A stretch of DNA of 64,000 nucleotides from Planctomycetota bacterium (GCA_022600195.1 JAHZKX010000010.1:1-64000), one strand, 5' to 3'; counted from the stretch's first letter, positions 52,716 to 62,854 are shown. Notes: a model not told the origin generated them from the letters alone. Program-made: numbers and translations.

Positions 52716-55505
52716 TTATTCCGAGTCTGATCCTGAATCAGTACCATTGTTTTCTTCTGTGGCAGGGATATCAGTGGGTGCTTCCGGACTGGTCGCTATG
52801 TCATTTTCGGAGTCATCAAAGATTTCTGCTGGAATTCTGGCTAATGAAACGAGTTTGTCGTTCTCGGCTAGTTTGATGACGCGTACTCCTTGAGTATTTC
52901 GTCCAACCTGACTGATCTCACGACCACGGACTCGCTGGATGATACCATTTTTTGTGACCATGAGTACTTCATCATCTTCGGCAACCGGGATAATATCTAC
53001 GGCCTGACCGTTTCTGGCTGAGGTGCGAATGTCGCGGACCCCTTTCCCACCCCGTTTTTGACGGCGGTAATGCATTCCACTTCGCGTTTCCTGTTCATCT
53101 TCAGAACTTTCGTCTAAATCTGAGTCGTTTGAGGAAGGTTCTTCGTCCGTTTCTTGCGAATCATCATCGATGGATTCAGGAGAGTCATCTTCGGAATCCG
53201 GACTGCTGGGTATAAACCCAAATGGAGTCCGTTTGCCGAACCCATTTTCGCAAACAGTTAACAGGCAAGTGTCGGGGTCTGCAATCACCATTCCAATCAC
53301 GTGCCCCGTTTTTGAGAGCTTTATTCCTTTCACACCTCGCGTGTTGCGCCCCATGCTGCGCGCATCAGACTGTGCAAAACGAATGGACATCCCGTCTGAA
53401 GTCGCAAGTAATAAGTCTTCGCCAGGGGAAACGATTAATGCTTCGACGAGTTCATCATCTTCATCCAGTTTGATGGCGATGATGCCTCCTTTCTGGACAC
53501 GACTATAGGCGGAAAGTGGTGATTTCTTGATGATTCCATTTCGCGTTACCATTACAAGGAACCGCTCTTCATCAAATTCTCGTACAGCGACGCAATTAGA
53601 GACGGTTTCATCTTCCTTAAGCGTCAGCAGGTTCACCAGAGCTCTTCCCTTCGCAGTACGGCCTTGAAGTGGCAGGTCATAGACCTTTTGCCAATAGACA
53701 CGTCCACGGTTTGTGATAAATAAAAGGTAAGAGTGAGTGCTGGAAACAAAAAGGTGTTGTATCGGGTCTTCTTCGTCAGTCTTGACACCTTTAATTCCTT
53801 TTCCACCACGATTTTGTGCCTGATATGTGTTTAATTGAGTTCGCTTGATATATCCCTTTTGTGATAGTGTTACGACCATGGGTTCTTCTGTAATTAAATC
53901 ATCACGATTCACATCTGTCAGCTCGTCATCGGAAATATCAGTTCGACGTTTATCTGAGTACTTCTCTTTCAGATGCAGCATATCATCACGAATCAGAGCT
54001 CGGATATGATCTTCATCGGATAGAAGATGCAGATATTCTCCGATAGATTTGAGCAACTCTTTATGTTCGTCACTCAGTTTCTCTCGTTCCAGATTTGCCA
54101 ATGACCCTAATTGCATTGATACGATGGCTTCCGCCTGATTGGAAGATAAAGAATAATATTCGTGAACACCCTGTTCGTTCTGGTATTCCTTGAAACCCGC
54201 TTCACCTAATGCCCGTTCTATGAGTTTGCCATCAACCTGCATACCTTGCAGACCAATTTTTGCTTCTGCTCGACTGGGTGAATTGCGTATGGTTTTGATG
54301 ACCTCGTCGATATCAATTTGAGCGATCATCAAACCTTCAACAGTATGTTTTCTCTTGCGGGCTTCTGCCAGCAGAAACTCTGTACGTCGACGAATGACAT
54401 CAATGCGATGCAGGAGGAACTGTTGAATCAATTCCTTAACGGAAAGTGTTTCTGGTCGGTTGCCAACCAATGCCAACAGAATAAGACTAAAAGTGCTCTG
54501 AAGGGGAGAAAACTTAAATAGCTGAGCCAAAACGACTTCTTTATCAGCATCCCTTTTCAGGATGATCTGAAGATGTACTTTCCAGGGGGGAACGTTTCTG
54601 TCAGTCAGGTCAACAATTCGCGAGATTCCCTTGACTCGGTCGTCTCGGACTAATGTTTCCAGCTTTTCCCTGATCCTGTCACGCGTTTCCATGTAGGGGA
54701 TTTCTGTTACCACAATCACATCTGACTGTTTTTCAGTTTCAAAGTGTGTGCGGGCGCGTAGTGTAATCGTTGAGCGACCGGTAGCGTAACCTTTTCGAAT
54801 TCCATAACGACCACAAATAATGCCTCCCGTTGGGAAGTCCGGGCCAGGCATCACCTGCAAAATTTCATCAATGGTAGCGTCGGGATTATCAATCAATAGA
54901 GTGACAGCCTCACAGACTTCTCCCATGTTTTGTGGGGGAATACTGGTCGCCATCCCGACGGCGATTCCGCTTGATCCATTAACCAGCAGGTTAGGGAATT
55001 TTGCAGGGAGAACTACAGGTTCATTATTTCTTTGGTCATAAGTGGGAACAAAATCAACGGTGTTGCGGTTGATGTCATCCAGCATTTCAGCTGCAACCGC
55101 GGAAAGTCTTGCTTCAGTGTAACGCATGGCGGCAGGAGGTAAGCCTGCAAGCGACCCAAAATTCCCCTGTTTATCAATCAGGACGTTTCGCATGACCCAG
55201 TCTTGTCCCAGACGCACAAGAGTTGGATAAATAGAGCCATCACCGTGTGGGTGGTAGTTACCGCTGGTGTCACCAGAGATTTTTGCACATTTAACCCGAG
55301 ATGAGCTTGCACCCAGGTTTAAATCATTCATTGCAACAAGAATTCGCCGTTGAGATGGCTTGAGACCATCGCGTGCATCAGGCAGCGCCCGACTGATAAT
55401 AACACTCATCGCATAAGTGAGGTAACTGTCTCGCATCTCATCCTGGATATCCAGGTATTTGATATTCTCTTCAATTTTCGGCTCACCGCCGTTGTCGCTA
55501 GCCAA
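52716..55505 (-). CDS. gyrA: DNA gyrase subunit A
   Basis: Type IIA topoisomerase subunit that breaks and rejoins DNA. The catalytic Tyr129 sits in [10 protein letters not shown]. The C-terminal beta-pinwheel domain starts near 520, with a GyrA-box variant QNRGGKG and a second RGGKG block (KRGGKGVRD). Two acidic, disordered insertions are present: one of about 35 residues near 775-810 ([11 protein letters not shown] type) and the C-terminal tail. The quinolone region reads HGDGSIYP (87-94): positions equal to E. coli Ser83 and Asp87 are Gly90 and Pro94. The start is TTG at 55505 with an AAGGAG site; the conserved N-terminus requires it. A 929-residue length is long for GyrA. It heads a leftward run with rfbB, ugd and prfB. 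Confidence 0.95.
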   Translation of the reverse strand: MASDNGGEPKIEENIKYLDIQDEMRDSYLTYAMSVIISRALPDARDGLKPSQRRILVAMNDLNLGASSSRVKCAKISGDTSGNYHPHGDGSIYPTLVRLGQDWVMRNVLIDKQGNFGSLAGLPPAAMRYTEARLSAVAAEMLDDINRNTVDFVPTYDQRNNEPVVLPAKFPNLLVNGSSGIAVGMATSIPPQNMGEVCEAVTLLIDNPDATIDEILQVMPGPDFPTGGIICGRYGIRKGYATGRSTITLRARTHFETEKQSDVIVVTEIPYMETRDRIREKLETLVRDDRVKGISRIVDLTDRNVPPWKVHLQIILKRDADKEVVLAQLFKFSPLQSTFSLILLALVGNRPETLSVKELIQQFLLHRIDVIRRRTEFLLAEARKRKHTVEGLMIAQIDIDEVIKTIRNSPSRAEAKIGLQGMQVDGKLIERALGEAGFKEYQNEQGVHEYYSLSSNQAEAIVSMQLGSLANLEREKLSDEHKELLKSIGEYLHLLSDEDHIRALIRDDMLHLKEKYSDKRRTDISDDELTDVNRDDLITEEPMVVTLSQKGYIKRTQLNTYQAQNRGGKGIKGVKTDEEDPIQHLFVSSTHSYLLFITNRGRVYWQKVYDLPLQGRTAKGRALVNLLTLKEDETVSNCVAVREFDEERFLVMVTRNGIIKKSPLSAYSRVQKGGIIAIKLDEDDELVEALIVSPGEDLLLATSDGMSIRFAQSDARSMGRNTRGVKGIKLSKTGHVIGMVIADPDTCLLTVCENGFGKRTPFGFIPSSPDSEDDSPESIDDDSQETDEEPSSNDSDLDESSEDEQETRSGMHYRRQKRGGKGVRDIRTSARNGQAVDIIPVAEDDEVLMVTKNGIIQRVRGREISQVGRNTQGVRVIKLAENDKLVSLARIPAEIFDDSENDIATSPEAPTDIPATEENNGTDSGSDSE

Positions 55506-56008
55506 TCCTTTTTCTCCTTGAGGAATTCAACTAATGATGGTCAATCTTACTTCTCTACTTGAACTTGGCTTCTAACTTGAGTTGTCTGTATGATACGAGA
55601 TCTTAGTAGACAGATTTTGCCAAGTCAGGTGATGTGGAAACGATTCAAATTTGTTGAAATGGATGCCAGTTTCCTTAGAGTTTCAGTGATTATTAAGCTG
55701 CTTAGAGCAGGCTGTATTTTGTTAAAATAGAGGTTTTGAAATTTGTAAAACACGACAGAATTCAATCCGGTAAATCATCACCGAATTGTAGCTGGATTCC
55801 GTAAATTTCACAACTAACAGGGCCCTCGAATTTTGGTGGGATTGAAGAGAGAAAAACCTTGAAAATCAATAAGTTACGTTCTGAGATTAGTCATTGAGGG
55901 TCGCTCGTCTATCGCATAGAATAGAGAGGGTATCGAGTATGGTATTCAAGGGGAATCAGAGGCTGGAAGTTCATCCCGAGTGCAGCATTTCTTAAAGACT
56001 ATTTTACC
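55506..56008. other. Intergenic stretch, 503 bp, divergent promoters
   Basis: Spacer between gyrA (left) and the kinase-led module (right). It must hold both promoters, but I see no consensus hexamer pair convincing enough to mark. No RNA gene or open frame of note is visible. Confidence 0.6.
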
Positions 56009-58207
56009 ATGAATGAATCAGAACCTGCTGAGAATACTCCACAGGTGGAGAATCTGAAAACTTCCGAGAAAGGAAGCTCCGATTCTGAGTCCAGCGGAGT
56101 TGATTCCTCTGAAATGACTCTGAAACAGTCAGCGGAAGAAATAACCCAGGCTGCGCATTTAAGTAAAGACCACCTTGCTCTGCCTTCTAAAGTTCCTGGA
56201 TATATTATGGTCCGGTCACTGGGGGAAGGATCGTATGGATCCGTGTGGCTTGCCCAGGAAGAAAATACCGGGAAATATGTTGCGATCAAGTTTTACACTT
56301 ATCGACGAGGGTTGGACTGGTCACTCTTGAATCGAGAAGTAGAAAAACTGGCAGAACTCTATACCTCACGGCATATTATCAGCTTGCACGGAGTTGGATG
56401 GAATAGCGATCCTCCTTATTACATGATGGAATATCTTGAGAATGGTTCTCTGTCATCATTTCTGGAAGCGGGGCCCCTACCCGCATCTGAAGCAGTTCGC
56501 ATCGCAAAAATAGTTTTACTGGCTCTCGTGCATGCACACGGACGTGGGATTTTACATTGCGATTTAAAACCGGCCAATATTCTGCTTGATGCGAATTTTG
56601 AACCAAGACTCTGTGACTTTGGACAATCTCGACTCTCAAGCGAACAAAGTCCCTCTTTGGGGACACTCTATTATATGGCTCCCGAACAGGCTGATCTGCA
56701 GGCAGTACCTGATTCGCGGTGGGATGTATATGCACTCGGGGCTTTGCTTTATCATATGTTATGCGGAAAAGCTCCCTATCGGACAGCAGAAAATGAGCAG
56801 TCCATTCGAAAGTTAAAAACTCTCGAAGAGAAACTTCAGGCCTATCGCGATTTGATCCAAATCTCTCCCCGCCCCGCTGAACATCGCAAAGTTTCCGGCG
56901 TGGATCGACGTTTGGCTGAAATCGTCGATCGCTGTCTTGAAACAGATCCCAAAAAACGATTTCCGAATGCACAATCTGTGCTGACAAGCATGCTGCAAAG
57001 AGAACAGCAGCGGGCAAGAAGACCATTAATTGCACTGGGGATTATTGCTCCTCTCTTGGTGATTATTGGATTAATCCCCGTTGCAGGAGCCGCTGTAAAT
57101 CAAATGGAAAACAGATTTCGAGAAAATCTGACAGAACGAGCATTAAAGAGCGATTCCATTGCGGCCAGTTTATTGTCGCAAAACGTTGCACGGGATCTTC
57201 AGGATCGTCAGGACCAACTAGAGGAGCTATCTCGTAAAACATTGTTGCGTTCTAATCTGGTAAATGAAAAAACATATTCAGTGGTGGGAGATTATTTGAA
57301 GGAAGCAAAGGCAATTGTTGACGAGAAACGGTCAAAGCTGGAACTTGAAAAAGATACGAGTTGGTTTCTTACAAATGACGAAGGGAAGCAAATTTGGCGT
57401 GATCCACTGGGGCCGACAATTGGTCAGAATTTTTCATATCGAGATTATTTTCACGGGCATGGTAAAGAGTATGAAAAAGGAAACGCGCCCAACTCAATTA
57501 AACCAATCACGGAACCTTATATTTGTCAGGTTTTCAAGAGTGAAGCCACTCATCAATGGATGGTGGCTATAGCCGTTCCAATTTGGAATTTACAAAACGA
57601 TAAGGTCTTGGGAGTCTTGGCTAGAACCACGCATCTGGATCAATTACTGTCAGGCTATGATGAAAGTATACGTGGGGATTCTGAAAATAGTGGGGACCGA
57701 AAAATAGCGTTGATAGACAACCGTGATGGAAAAATGCTGGCTCACCCGAGAATGACTGCAAATATTTTACGAAATATGAATCGTGATGAAGTGGACCGTT
57801 TAGTTCTCAAAGAGAAACACTTTGATGAATTGCAATCATTTAAACTGGCACAAGAAAAGAATCGAACTGGTCCATTATCAGCAATAATAAGTGAATATCA
57901 TGATCCCGTAGAAGCAGTGCTTTCAACCAATGATGAGGATAACGTCTGGCTGGCAGCTTTCTCTCCAATAGGTATGACTGGTTGGACGGCCGTTGTTCAG
58001 GAACGTCGGAGTATGGCGCTGCGTCCTGTTACGGAAATGCGAAGTTGGCTTATCCAGTATGGTTTGATTGTGTTGGCAACGAGTTGTCTTTTAGTGTTTA
58101 CAGTCTGGTATTTTGTGATGCGGGTTCTGACAGAACGACGTGCCTGGGATTGGGCTCGTCACCAGTCTGAAAAGCGATCTGAACAGGGTTCTGGATCATC
58201 CCGTTGA
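56009..58207 (+). CDS. Membrane Ser/Thr kinase with extracellular Cache-like sensor
   Basis: A 732-residue Hanks-type kinase. The first 60 residues are polar and disordered. The kinase domain (about 64-330) has GEGSYG at 72-77, Lys94, Glu110, HCDLKPAN at 183-190 (Asp185), DFG at 203-205 and APE at 224-226. The Arg of the usual HRD motif is Cys, so it is a non-RD kinase. A transmembrane helix lies at about 340-363, then a roughly 320-residue outward domain resembling a double Cache sensor, and a second helix near 688-714. It is the first gene of a rightward set with the FHA-cyclase gene 41 bp downstream. Phosphothreonine made by this kinase is a likely ligand for that FHA domain. Confidence 0.92.
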   Translation: MNESEPAENTPQVENLKTSEKGSSDSESSGVDSSEMTLKQSAEEITQAAHLSKDHLALPSKVPGYIMVRSLGEGSYGSVWLAQEENTGKYVAIKFYTYRRGLDWSLLNREVEKLAELYTSRHIISLHGVGWNSDPPYYMMEYLENGSLSSFLEAGPLPASEAVRIAKIVLLALVHAHGRGILHCDLKPANILLDANFEPRLCDFGQSRLSSEQSPSLGTLYYMAPEQADLQAVPDSRWDVYALGALLYHMLCGKAPYRTAENEQSIRKLKTLEEKLQAYRDLIQISPRPAEHRKVSGVDRRLAEIVDRCLETDPKKRFPNAQSVLTSMLQREQQRARRPLIALGIIAPLLVIIGLIPVAGAAVNQMENRFRENLTERALKSDSIAASLLSQNVARDLQDRQDQLEELSRKTLLRSNLVNEKTYSVVGDYLKEAKAIVDEKRSKLELEKDTSWFLTNDEGKQIWRDPLGPTIGQNFSYRDYFHGHGKEYEKGNAPNSIKPITEPYICQVFKSEATHQWMVAIAVPIWNLQNDKVLGVLARTTHLDQLLSGYDESIRGDSENSGDRKIALIDNRDGKMLAHPRMTANILRNMNRDEVDRLVLKEKHFDELQSFKLAQEKNRTGPLSAIISEYHDPVEAVLSTNDEDNVWLAAFSPIGMTGWTAVVQERRSMALRPVTEMRSWLIQYGLIVLATSCLLVFTVWYFVMRVLTERRAWDWARHQSEKRSEQGSGSSR

Positions 58208-58248
58208 CCAAATCATCAACAGAATTCATAAAATGATGGAGATGTTTC

Positions 58249-60033
58249 TTGTTGGAATTAATGATATATGGATCAAATCCTCAGAATTCCAGCAGGATTT
58301 GTCTGGAGAGCGGTCAGGAGCTCATTCTAGGCAGGTCTCCGCAAGCTGATATTTCGGTCCCCTGGGATGATCGAATTTCACGTCAACACGCCATTGTACT
58401 GGTACAGCAGAATCAGCTTTCCGTTTCAAAAATTGCTTCTGCCGAGAATCGTATCTTTTTATCAGGGAGTGAACGGGATGATTTTCTCCTTGAACCTGGA
58501 AATTCATTCGTAATTGGTTCCTCAACCTTTCAATTAGTAAATTCGATATCAAGTTTTTCATCGCCGAGTGAGTCTCCCCTGGAAGAGGTGACATTCAAAC
58601 CGAATGAGTTATTAAAAGTCAGGTATCGTGATGCTGATCAGAGAATTGACGTCTTGGCACATTTACCTGACTTAATTATGGATGCAAGGAATGAAGATGA
58701 TTTGTTCCACCGTCTGGTGACAATGTTGTTGTCTGGTGTGAAGCATGCAGATGCTGTCGCTGTCGTCCGATTGAACGATGAAGATCGCGTGGAAGTGCCA
58801 TTTTGGGAACGCAGACGCCAGACCCAGGGGGAGTTCCGTCCCAGCGGACGACTTGTTCTGGAAGCGGTCAAAAACAGTAGACGAACTGTATTACATGTAT
58901 GGGCAGCCAAAGATGATTCACAGCCCCAGGATGATTATACTGCGGTAGCCGAATTTGACTGGGCATTTTGTACTCCCATTGAAGATGGTGTCTCCAGTAA
59001 GTGGGGGCTCTATGTCGCAGGAAAACTGAATCACCCCTATCAAGTGGATATTCCCGCAGGAGCCAGTGGAATTGATCTTCAAGCTGACGTCAAATTTACA
59101 GAACTTGTTGCTTCGATTGTGAAATCTGTAAGACGTCTTAATCAGCTGGAAAGGCAACAGGCTGGATTGCGTCAGTTCTTTGCCCCACCGATTCTCGCAG
59201 CCATCGGTGATGACTTAAATACTGAGATTCTGGAACCTCGAGAATGTGATGTCACAGTATTATTTTGTGACCTCAGAGGTTTCAGTCAATATGCGGAAGA
59301 TTCATCTGGAGATTTAATCGGGTTGTTGGACCGAGTCAGCCAGGCTTTAGGAATCATGACATCTCATATCCTTGATTTTGGAGGAGTGACTGGAGATTTT
59401 CAGGGGGATGCTGCCTTAGGATTCTGGGGATGGCCCTTCTCATCTGAAGTAGCTCCCCTGGATGCTTGCCGTGCTGCTTTGGCGATTCGCGCTGCCTTCG
59501 AGCAAATCCATCACCAGTCAGATCACCCACTTTCCGATTTCCATATGGGAATTGGAATTGCACATGGGCGAGCCGTAGCTGGGAAAATTGGTACTCATGA
59601 TCAAGTGAAAGTGACAGTATTTGGGCCGGTCGTTAATCTGGCCAGCCGCCTGGAAGGTTTGACAAAACAGTTACGTGTTCCGGTTTTAATGGATGAAGCA
59701 ACAGCTCAAATTATCAGGAGTAAGCTGGACCCAGAGGAAGGTCGTGTTCGTAAACTGGCTCAAATCCTGCCGTATGGTATGGAAAAACCAGTGATTGTCA
59801 GCGAACTCCTGCCTCCAGAATCACAGTCAGAAACACTTACGAATGAACAAGTTGCGTGTTATGAAACAGCCGTAGATTGTTTTGTTCAAGGGCAATGGGA
59901 GGAATCATTTCGTTTACTACATGGGATTCCCCCATTTGATCGTGCACAGGATTTTCTTGCATTACAAATTACACAAACGAACAGAGTCCCACCAGTTGAT
60001 TGGGATGGAACCATCAGGTTTGATAGTAAGTAG
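58249..60033 (+). CDS. FHA-GAF-class III nucleotidyl cyclase
   Basis: A 594-residue soluble protein. FHA domain at about 1-97 (LGRSPQ at 27-32, SRQHA at 44-48), a GAF-like region at about 120-300, and a class III cyclase domain at about 332-515. Metal Asp341 (FCDLRGFS) and Asp387 are kept, as are the transition-state Asn463 and Arg467 (VNLASRLEG). The purine-specifying Lys is Asp383 (GDFQGD), while Thr456 (VTVFG) fits the class IIIb bicarbonate-responsive type. So the product may be cAMP, cGMP or nothing. The start is TTG with GGAG eight bases before. A kinase gene precedes it, suggesting the FHA reads its phosphorylation. Confidence 0.9.
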   Translation: MLELMIYGSNPQNSSRICLESGQELILGRSPQADISVPWDDRISRQHAIVLVQQNQLSVSKIASAENRIFLSGSERDDFLLEPGNSFVIGSSTFQLVNSISSFSSPSESPLEEVTFKPNELLKVRYRDADQRIDVLAHLPDLIMDARNEDDLFHRLVTMLLSGVKHADAVAVVRLNDEDRVEVPFWERRRQTQGEFRPSGRLVLEAVKNSRRTVLHVWAAKDDSQPQDDYTAVAEFDWAFCTPIEDGVSSKWGLYVAGKLNHPYQVDIPAGASGIDLQADVKFTELVASIVKSVRRLNQLERQQAGLRQFFAPPILAAIGDDLNTEILEPRECDVTVLFCDLRGFSQYAEDSSGDLIGLLDRVSQALGIMTSHILDFGGVTGDFQGDAALGFWGWPFSSEVAPLDACRAALAIRAAFEQIHHQSDHPLSDFHMGIGIAHGRAVAGKIGTHDQVKVTVFGPVVNLASRLEGLTKQLRVPVLMDEATAQIIRSKLDPEEGRVRKLAQILPYGMEKPVIVSELLPPESQSETLTNEQVACYETAVDCFVQGQWEESFRLLHGIPPFDRAQDFLALQITQTNRVPPVDWDGTIRFDSK

Positions 60034-60262
60034 TTTCGTCAATTGATGCAAAATCAGTGATCATGATAATCTGCGGTTCTAGTCCGGTTTTACTGGTTGG
60101 GTGGAATGTATTTGTTAAGCAATGTTTTTCTAGCTCATTTTTTACAAAAACTTTGCTCATTCGTATGATTGTGACCTATTTTTAGAAAGGACATCATAGA
60201 GAGGACTTTATGATTTAGTCCTTTACAAATTGGGATAGTCAGAATCGTTGAGAGAACTCACT

Positions 60263-60439
60263 ATGAGCAATACAGAACTGATAACAGAATCGGATCTGAA
60301 GAACCAAACGGAAAAAAATGATAAATTTCTTGAAGCAATAGGAATAGATAGTCGTTCCTACGAAATGTTACTCGTGCTAAATGAAGTTTTTGATTCCATT
60401 CATACTCCCAGCAAGTCTTACGAATTGCGAATTAATTAG
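60263..60439 (+). CDS. Small acidic protein before a response regulator
   Basis: A 58-residue polar protein with no signal or membrane segment. It has a helical middle (FLEAIGIDSRSYEMLLVLNEVFDSI) and ends 15 bp before the response regulator ATG. The stop codon (60437-60439) and spacing suggest translational coupling. It resembles small helical linker or adaptor proteins, but I recognise no family. The ATG at 60263 is preferred; a TTG at 60248 would add five residues. It follows the cyclase gene by 229 bp, so it may have its own promoter, which is not evident. Confidence 0.55.
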   Translation: MSNTELITESDLKNQTEKNDKFLEAIGIDSRSYEMLLVLNEVFDSIHTPSKSYELRIN

Positions 60440-60454
60440 TTGCAGGCTTCGCTC

Positions 60455-61051
60455 ATGATAAAAACATCCGAAAAATCAAATGCCCGCGTCCTGGTGATAG
60501 ATGATGATCCGCTCTTTCGAAATCTGATGGTTTCATTTTTGCGTCGAGAGTATATTGTTTCTGTTGCCAGTGATGGATCAGAGGGGTTTTATAAAGCATT
60601 GGAATATCCACCTGACATCGCGATTGTTGACGTGCAGATGGATGTGTGGGATGGATTACAAACCTTAAAGGCTTTTCGTTCGCATCCCATGCTTACACAA
60701 ACCAAAATCATCATGTTGACGTCCGATGCAAGCAAGGAAACGGTGATTGCTGCGATTCAAAATGGTGCAAATGACTACATTATTAAAACCAGTTTTTCCA
60801 AAACTGAGTTTCTGGAAAAAGTTCGAAAATATACACATCCGGAAATATCAAATGATGTGAACTCTTCCGAGACACAGGATGCAGTCCCTGTATCAAGAGA
60901 GCCAATCCCGGAAGTCCCTCAGCAAGCATCAGCTCGAGAATCCATTGTGGCTGGAACCAGTTCAGCTTCAGTTGAAGACCAACTGGGAGAATTGTCTCTC
61001 GATCAAACCGAAGAAGAACAACTGCAAGAACTGATGGAAGATTGGGATTAA
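60455..61051 (+). CDS. Response regulator with single receiver and acidic tail
   Basis: A 198-residue protein. The receiver (about 11-125) has the acidic pair IDDDP, the phospho-acceptor Asp in IVDVQMD and Lys in YIIKTSF, so phosphorylation looks possible. No DNA-binding or other known output domain follows; instead there is a polar Glu/Gln/Ser-rich tail of about 75 residues ending in EEQLQELMEDWD, which could be an interaction surface. No histidine kinase is next to it; the nearest kinase is the Hanks-type one 2.2 kb upstream. It ends the rightward set, before a strong bidirectional terminator. Confidence 0.9.
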   Translation: MIKTSEKSNARVLVIDDDPLFRNLMVSFLRREYIVSVASDGSEGFYKALEYPPDIAIVDVQMDVWDGLQTLKAFRSHPMLTQTKIIMLTSDASKETVIAAIQNGANDYIIKTSFSKTEFLEKVRKYTHPEISNDVNSSETQDAVPVSREPIPEVPQQASARESIVAGTSSASVEDQLGELSLDQTEEEQLQELMEDWD

Positions 61052-61144
61052 TGTTCGCTTTCGAGACGAGTCTCTGCTGTAGAGTTTTTGCTTTTGAAAA
61101 AGTCAACCAGAACTGAATTAATGATTTAAATAGGTTGAAGCACT

Positions 61145-61180
61145 AAAAAAGGGCACAGACTTTAGTCTGTGCCCTTTTTT
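61145..61180. terminator. Bidirectional intrinsic terminator
   Basis: A perfect 10-bp GC-rich stem (GGGCACAGAC and GTCTGTGCCC, loop TTTA) at 61151-61174 is flanked by A6 on the left and T6 on the right. It serves the rightward response regulator gene and the leftward gene at 61202 equally, lying in the 150-bp gap between their stop codons. Confidence 0.95.
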
Positions 61181-61201
61181 ATCAGATATTACGAAATAAG
61201 G

Positions 61202-62854
61202 TTACAGGGTTTCTTTGGAGAACTTGGCAATAATATTGCCAATAAATCGTAAAATTCCTTTGTCCAATTTCGCGTTGCCATTAATGGAATCCCCGTCTCG
61301 CTTCATCACAAAGGTGAAAGTGTCATCAGCATTTGTCAGGGATTTTAATGCCAGATCACGTATTTCCTGATTCCCCTTCTTTTCCCTGAGTCTGTCGATC
61401 ATTTTTAACCAGGGAAGAGTTTTCAGATTAAGCTCTATTACGTTAGGACTGATATCTTCGGGAGGGTCTTCTTTGACCAGTTTGGCAGCAGTTTTAATGC
61501 GATCAATTGCGTTGATTCCAGCAGCCATCCATAACGCATCGGGAGTACTACCGACATATAATGCCTCCCCTGCTCCAAACTGTTCATAAAAACCATCCTG
61601 GAATCGTTCTTTGATGTTGATTTTGTGAATACTCAGGCCATCTTCTTTTACAAAATCAAGCTCAACCGTTTGATCCTTAAGTAATTTAGGGAGCAGCTCA
61701 ACGACTTCTCTCAGCTTGGTACCATCTTTTGATCGTATTCCACCCAGCATGATGTATTTACCACCATCGACGGGATTGGAATCAATGAAGGCGTCAATTA
61801 AAGATGCTTCCTTACCTGCATCAAGCATTTGAATTACCAGTTCGGCTACTTTGCTGCCCGCTGTTATTTGTTCCTCAGTTAACTTCTTATTATTGGCGAT
61901 ACGATCTTTAAGGGTTGGCAATAATAACTTGTAAAATTCTGTGAAATTTGTCTTTCTCATTTCATCCAGCGGATGATTAATTCGGCCATTGAGAATTCCA
62001 TCTTGTTTGACAGGAATCTTGGCAAAATAACTTGGTTTCGTGGCAAATTGCTTGATACTTTCTTCGAGAGAAGTCCCTTCAATTGCTTTCAATGTAAACT
62101 CGAGGCGTCCTTCATGCTTTGTAGAGTCGGTGGTCCAACCAATAACCATTTTTTGCGATTCCGCAAATAATCGTTCCAGTTCATCCATCTGGTGCGTAAA
62201 AGCCAGTTTTCTCAATTCAAAAGCATTTTCAGTTTCATCACGCTTTTTCTTGACGGCAGCCAGTAATTGTTTACGAGTACTCGTCATCGATTTTTTACGG
62301 GCATCAACACCTTCTTTTTCATTAGTAATCAATGCACTGAAATCGTATTTTTTCTTTAAAAGATCTTGAACTCTTTTGAGAGGATCTTCTATCTCTTCTA
62401 CTTCAGTGAGCTTTTCAGAAATGACGACATACTTAAATTTCTTTAAGTATTTCATAAATCCCTGAAACAGGTTACCTAACTTGTAGGGACCATTTCTTTG
62501 TTTTTTTGATGAAATCTCGAAGACTTCCAACGCCTCTCGGAAAACTCCGAGATCAGTAACGGGAAGTATTAATCGATAACGTTCCTCCTGGTTCTCTCCG
62601 AGCAAGATGTCGATTCTCAATGGACGTTGTTGATCAATTCCTTCAAGGAACGTGGGAAGCAATTCATCTAATTTATCCCACCCTGTTTTGTCTCCCGCAA
62701 GATCCAAAACAAGAAATTTCAGATCTGCAATCATGCCCTCGGCATTGATCTGAACGAGCGAGATATTAGGGGCAGTAGAATCCTCGGCAATGGCTGTTTT
62801 GGAGAGAGAGATTCCAAGCAATAAGATCAAAGCAAAATGAGCAATACGGCTCAT
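61202..62854 (-). CDS. Secreted protein of unknown function
   Basis: A 550-residue protein with a signal peptide (ALILLLGISLSKTAIA, cleaved near residue 23). The mature part has mixed alpha/beta and helical stretches with many charged residues, including a coiled-coil-like basic and acidic region around 195-240 (KQLLAAVKKKRDETENAF). No catalytic motif or repeated module is seen and I do not recognise the family. Similar soluble secreted proteins are common in Planctomycetes, but that is a loose remark. The gene has an AGGA-type site just before its ATG (GGAGGAAAT). It ends at the bidirectional terminator. Confidence 0.8.
   Translation of the reverse strand: MSRIAHFALILLLGISLSKTAIAEDSTAPNISLVQINAEGMIADLKFLVLDLAGDKTGWDKLDELLPTFLEGIDQQRPLRIDILLGENQEERYRLILPVTDLGVFREALEVFEISSKKQRNGPYKLGNLFQGFMKYLKKFKYVVISEKLTEVEEIEDPLKRVQDLLKKKYDFSALITNEKEGVDARKKSMTSTRKQLLAAVKKKRDETENAFELRKLAFTHQMDELERLFAESQKMVIGWTTDSTKHEGRLEFTLKAIEGTSLEESIKQFATKPSYFAKIPVKQDGILNGRINHPLDEMRKTNFTEFYKLLLPTLKDRIANNKKLTEEQITAGSKVAELVIQMLDAGKEASLIDAFIDSNPVDGGKYIMLGGIRSKDGTKLREVVELLPKLLKDQTVELDFVKEDGLSIHKINIKERFQDGFYEQFGAGEALYVGSTPDALWMAAGINAIDRIKTAAKLVKEDPPEDISPNVIELNLKTLPWLKMIDRLREKKGNQEIRDLALKSLTNADDTFTFVMKRDGDSINGNAKLDKGILRFIGNIIAKFSKETL

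Noticed and set aside
56379-57035. Minus-strand 218-codon frame opposite the Ser/Thr kinase gene
   Set aside because: It is a shadow of the kinase coding frame, which has intact kinase motifs; no independent features.
59629-59640. Pro460 after the cyclase FG motif as a lost specificity Asp
   Set aside because: In class IIIb cyclases the specifying residue in that segment is the Thr in the TVxG pattern, which is kept as Thr456, so this Pro change alone is not evidence of altered specificity.
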